Source: Cloeon dipterum (lineage: Eukaryota; Arthropoda; Insecta; Ephemeroptera; Baetidae). From it: a stretch of DNA of 64,000 nt. Location of the stretch: contig NC_088789.1 in assembly GCF_949628265.1 (NCBI RefSeq), positions 8,300,886 through 8,364,885 of the forward strand, in the 5' to 3' direction. Shown piece by piece: positions 63,300-64,000 of this stretch (its first letter is position 1; every line of letters starts with the position of its first letter). The translations under genes were made by a program, and so were the position numbers. The notes under the pieces were generated by a model. That model was not told the origin of the DNA. It did no database searches and worked only from the letters and a program-made list of their open reading frames with translations.

Positions 63300-64000
63300 G
63301 TGTCTGGTGAAATTTTAATATAATAGTCGATTTACTTATTTGGGCGAAACACTTGAAAGTACTACATATATTATCAAGGGAAATATGTATTTGTATTAAA
63401 TAATCTTCAATTGAAATGAATATTTAAGTACTTTAAATTATTAAAACAAGACTTTTCTTTGAATACTCTTTTATCCTTGACAGCCATCTCTTTAAGAAAA
63501 ATAACAACTCTGCGGCGACTAGCCCTGTAATTCCTGTTATATCGGGTTGCAAATAATTCATAGAACTTGTCAAAGGTGTTGGCAAAAACATAATTTCCTC
63601 CTCGCTGTAACATTTTGTTATTAATGTGAAATCTTATCTGACTCATGCTGCGAGTATGTCTTACTCAACGCTAGAAAAGCTACGAGAAATATAAATATTA
63701 CTATATAAGGGATATAAGGTGTGAAAATTGCCTAACACATACTCATACTTATTTACTAAACACCTTATTTCGTAAATCAAGTTATTAATTTCTTATAAAA
63801 CCTTAACGGAAGAAAGAAAAATAATGGGAAACATGATGGATAATAATATAATATAATATTATTATAAATTTCAAGCAAATATTTATGTCATTACTTGTAG
63901 CTAATGTGAACTGTTTGAAACCGATGCATTTAGATGAATTCTGAAGGAAACCAATCAAACATTCTTCTAATTAAAAATATGTTTATCGGCGCAGCTGGTA
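63300..64000. other. AT-rich end of the window, no supported gene
   Basis: Only a 79-codon reverse-strand frame (63407-63646) is present. It is basic and rich in aromatic residues, with no recognisable motif. It could be an exon of a neighbouring gene or chance. Confidence 0.4.

Noticed and set aside
1..64000. CRISPR arrays, integrases, bacterial operons or phage modules
   Set aside because: No direct-repeat/spacer structure or prokaryotic gene organisation; all recognised genes are spliced animal genes.

Overview
The window is nuclear DNA of an animal, almost certainly an insect. The evidence is spliced genes with GT-AG introns, an arthropod-type Inr+DPE core promoter, a BTB-Pipsqueak transcription factor of the insect BTB-TTK group, and an outspread-type (MPRIP) gene whose first exon reads as the insect protein. 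Within genes most introns are short (57 bp to about 1 kb); long introns are limited to the 5' ends of the two regulatory genes. AT-rich non-coding DNA alternates with CpG-rich islands. I cannot name the species. There is no sign of bacterial sequence, CRISPR, an rRNA operon or an intact transposon.

Layout. 1-19.8 kb: no complete gene is recognised. A possible last exon of an off-window gene lies at the very start. The rest looks like a long 5' regulatory and alternative-first-exon region for the BTB-Psq gene, with a strong Inr+DPE promoter at 14325 and several exon-like segments ending in good donors. 19.8-26.4 kb (+): BTB-Psq transcription factor, five coding exons and a long 3' UTR. 27.3-29.6 kb (+): EME1, partner of the MUS81 nuclease. 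32.2-36.2 kb (+): secreted or lysosomal beta-glucuronidase, 13 coding exons. 36.6-40.2 kb (+): an unrecognised multi-exon gene, probably secreted, with an arginine-rich C-terminus. 41.2-55.25 kb (+): outspread/MPRIP, 23 coding exons, two PH domains plus coiled coils, about 1539 aa. 55.3-58.0 kb (-): PRPF31 (U4 snRNP protein), tail-to-tail with outspread. 59.0-63.3 kb (+): inositol-tetrakisphosphate 1-kinase (ITPK1), head-to-head with PRPF31.

The genes do not form a pathway; they are ordinary eukaryotic neighbours covering transcription control, recombination repair, glycan turnover, actomyosin regulation, splicing and inositol phosphate signalling. The items most worth a second look are the unrecognised gene at 36.6-39.9 kb, the alternative N-termini that are phase-compatible with the BTB exon, an in-frame stop-free 57-bp intron in ITPK1, and two GC-AG introns. 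Exon coordinates were derived by hand from reading frame, splice consensus and phase. No alignment or RNA evidence was available.
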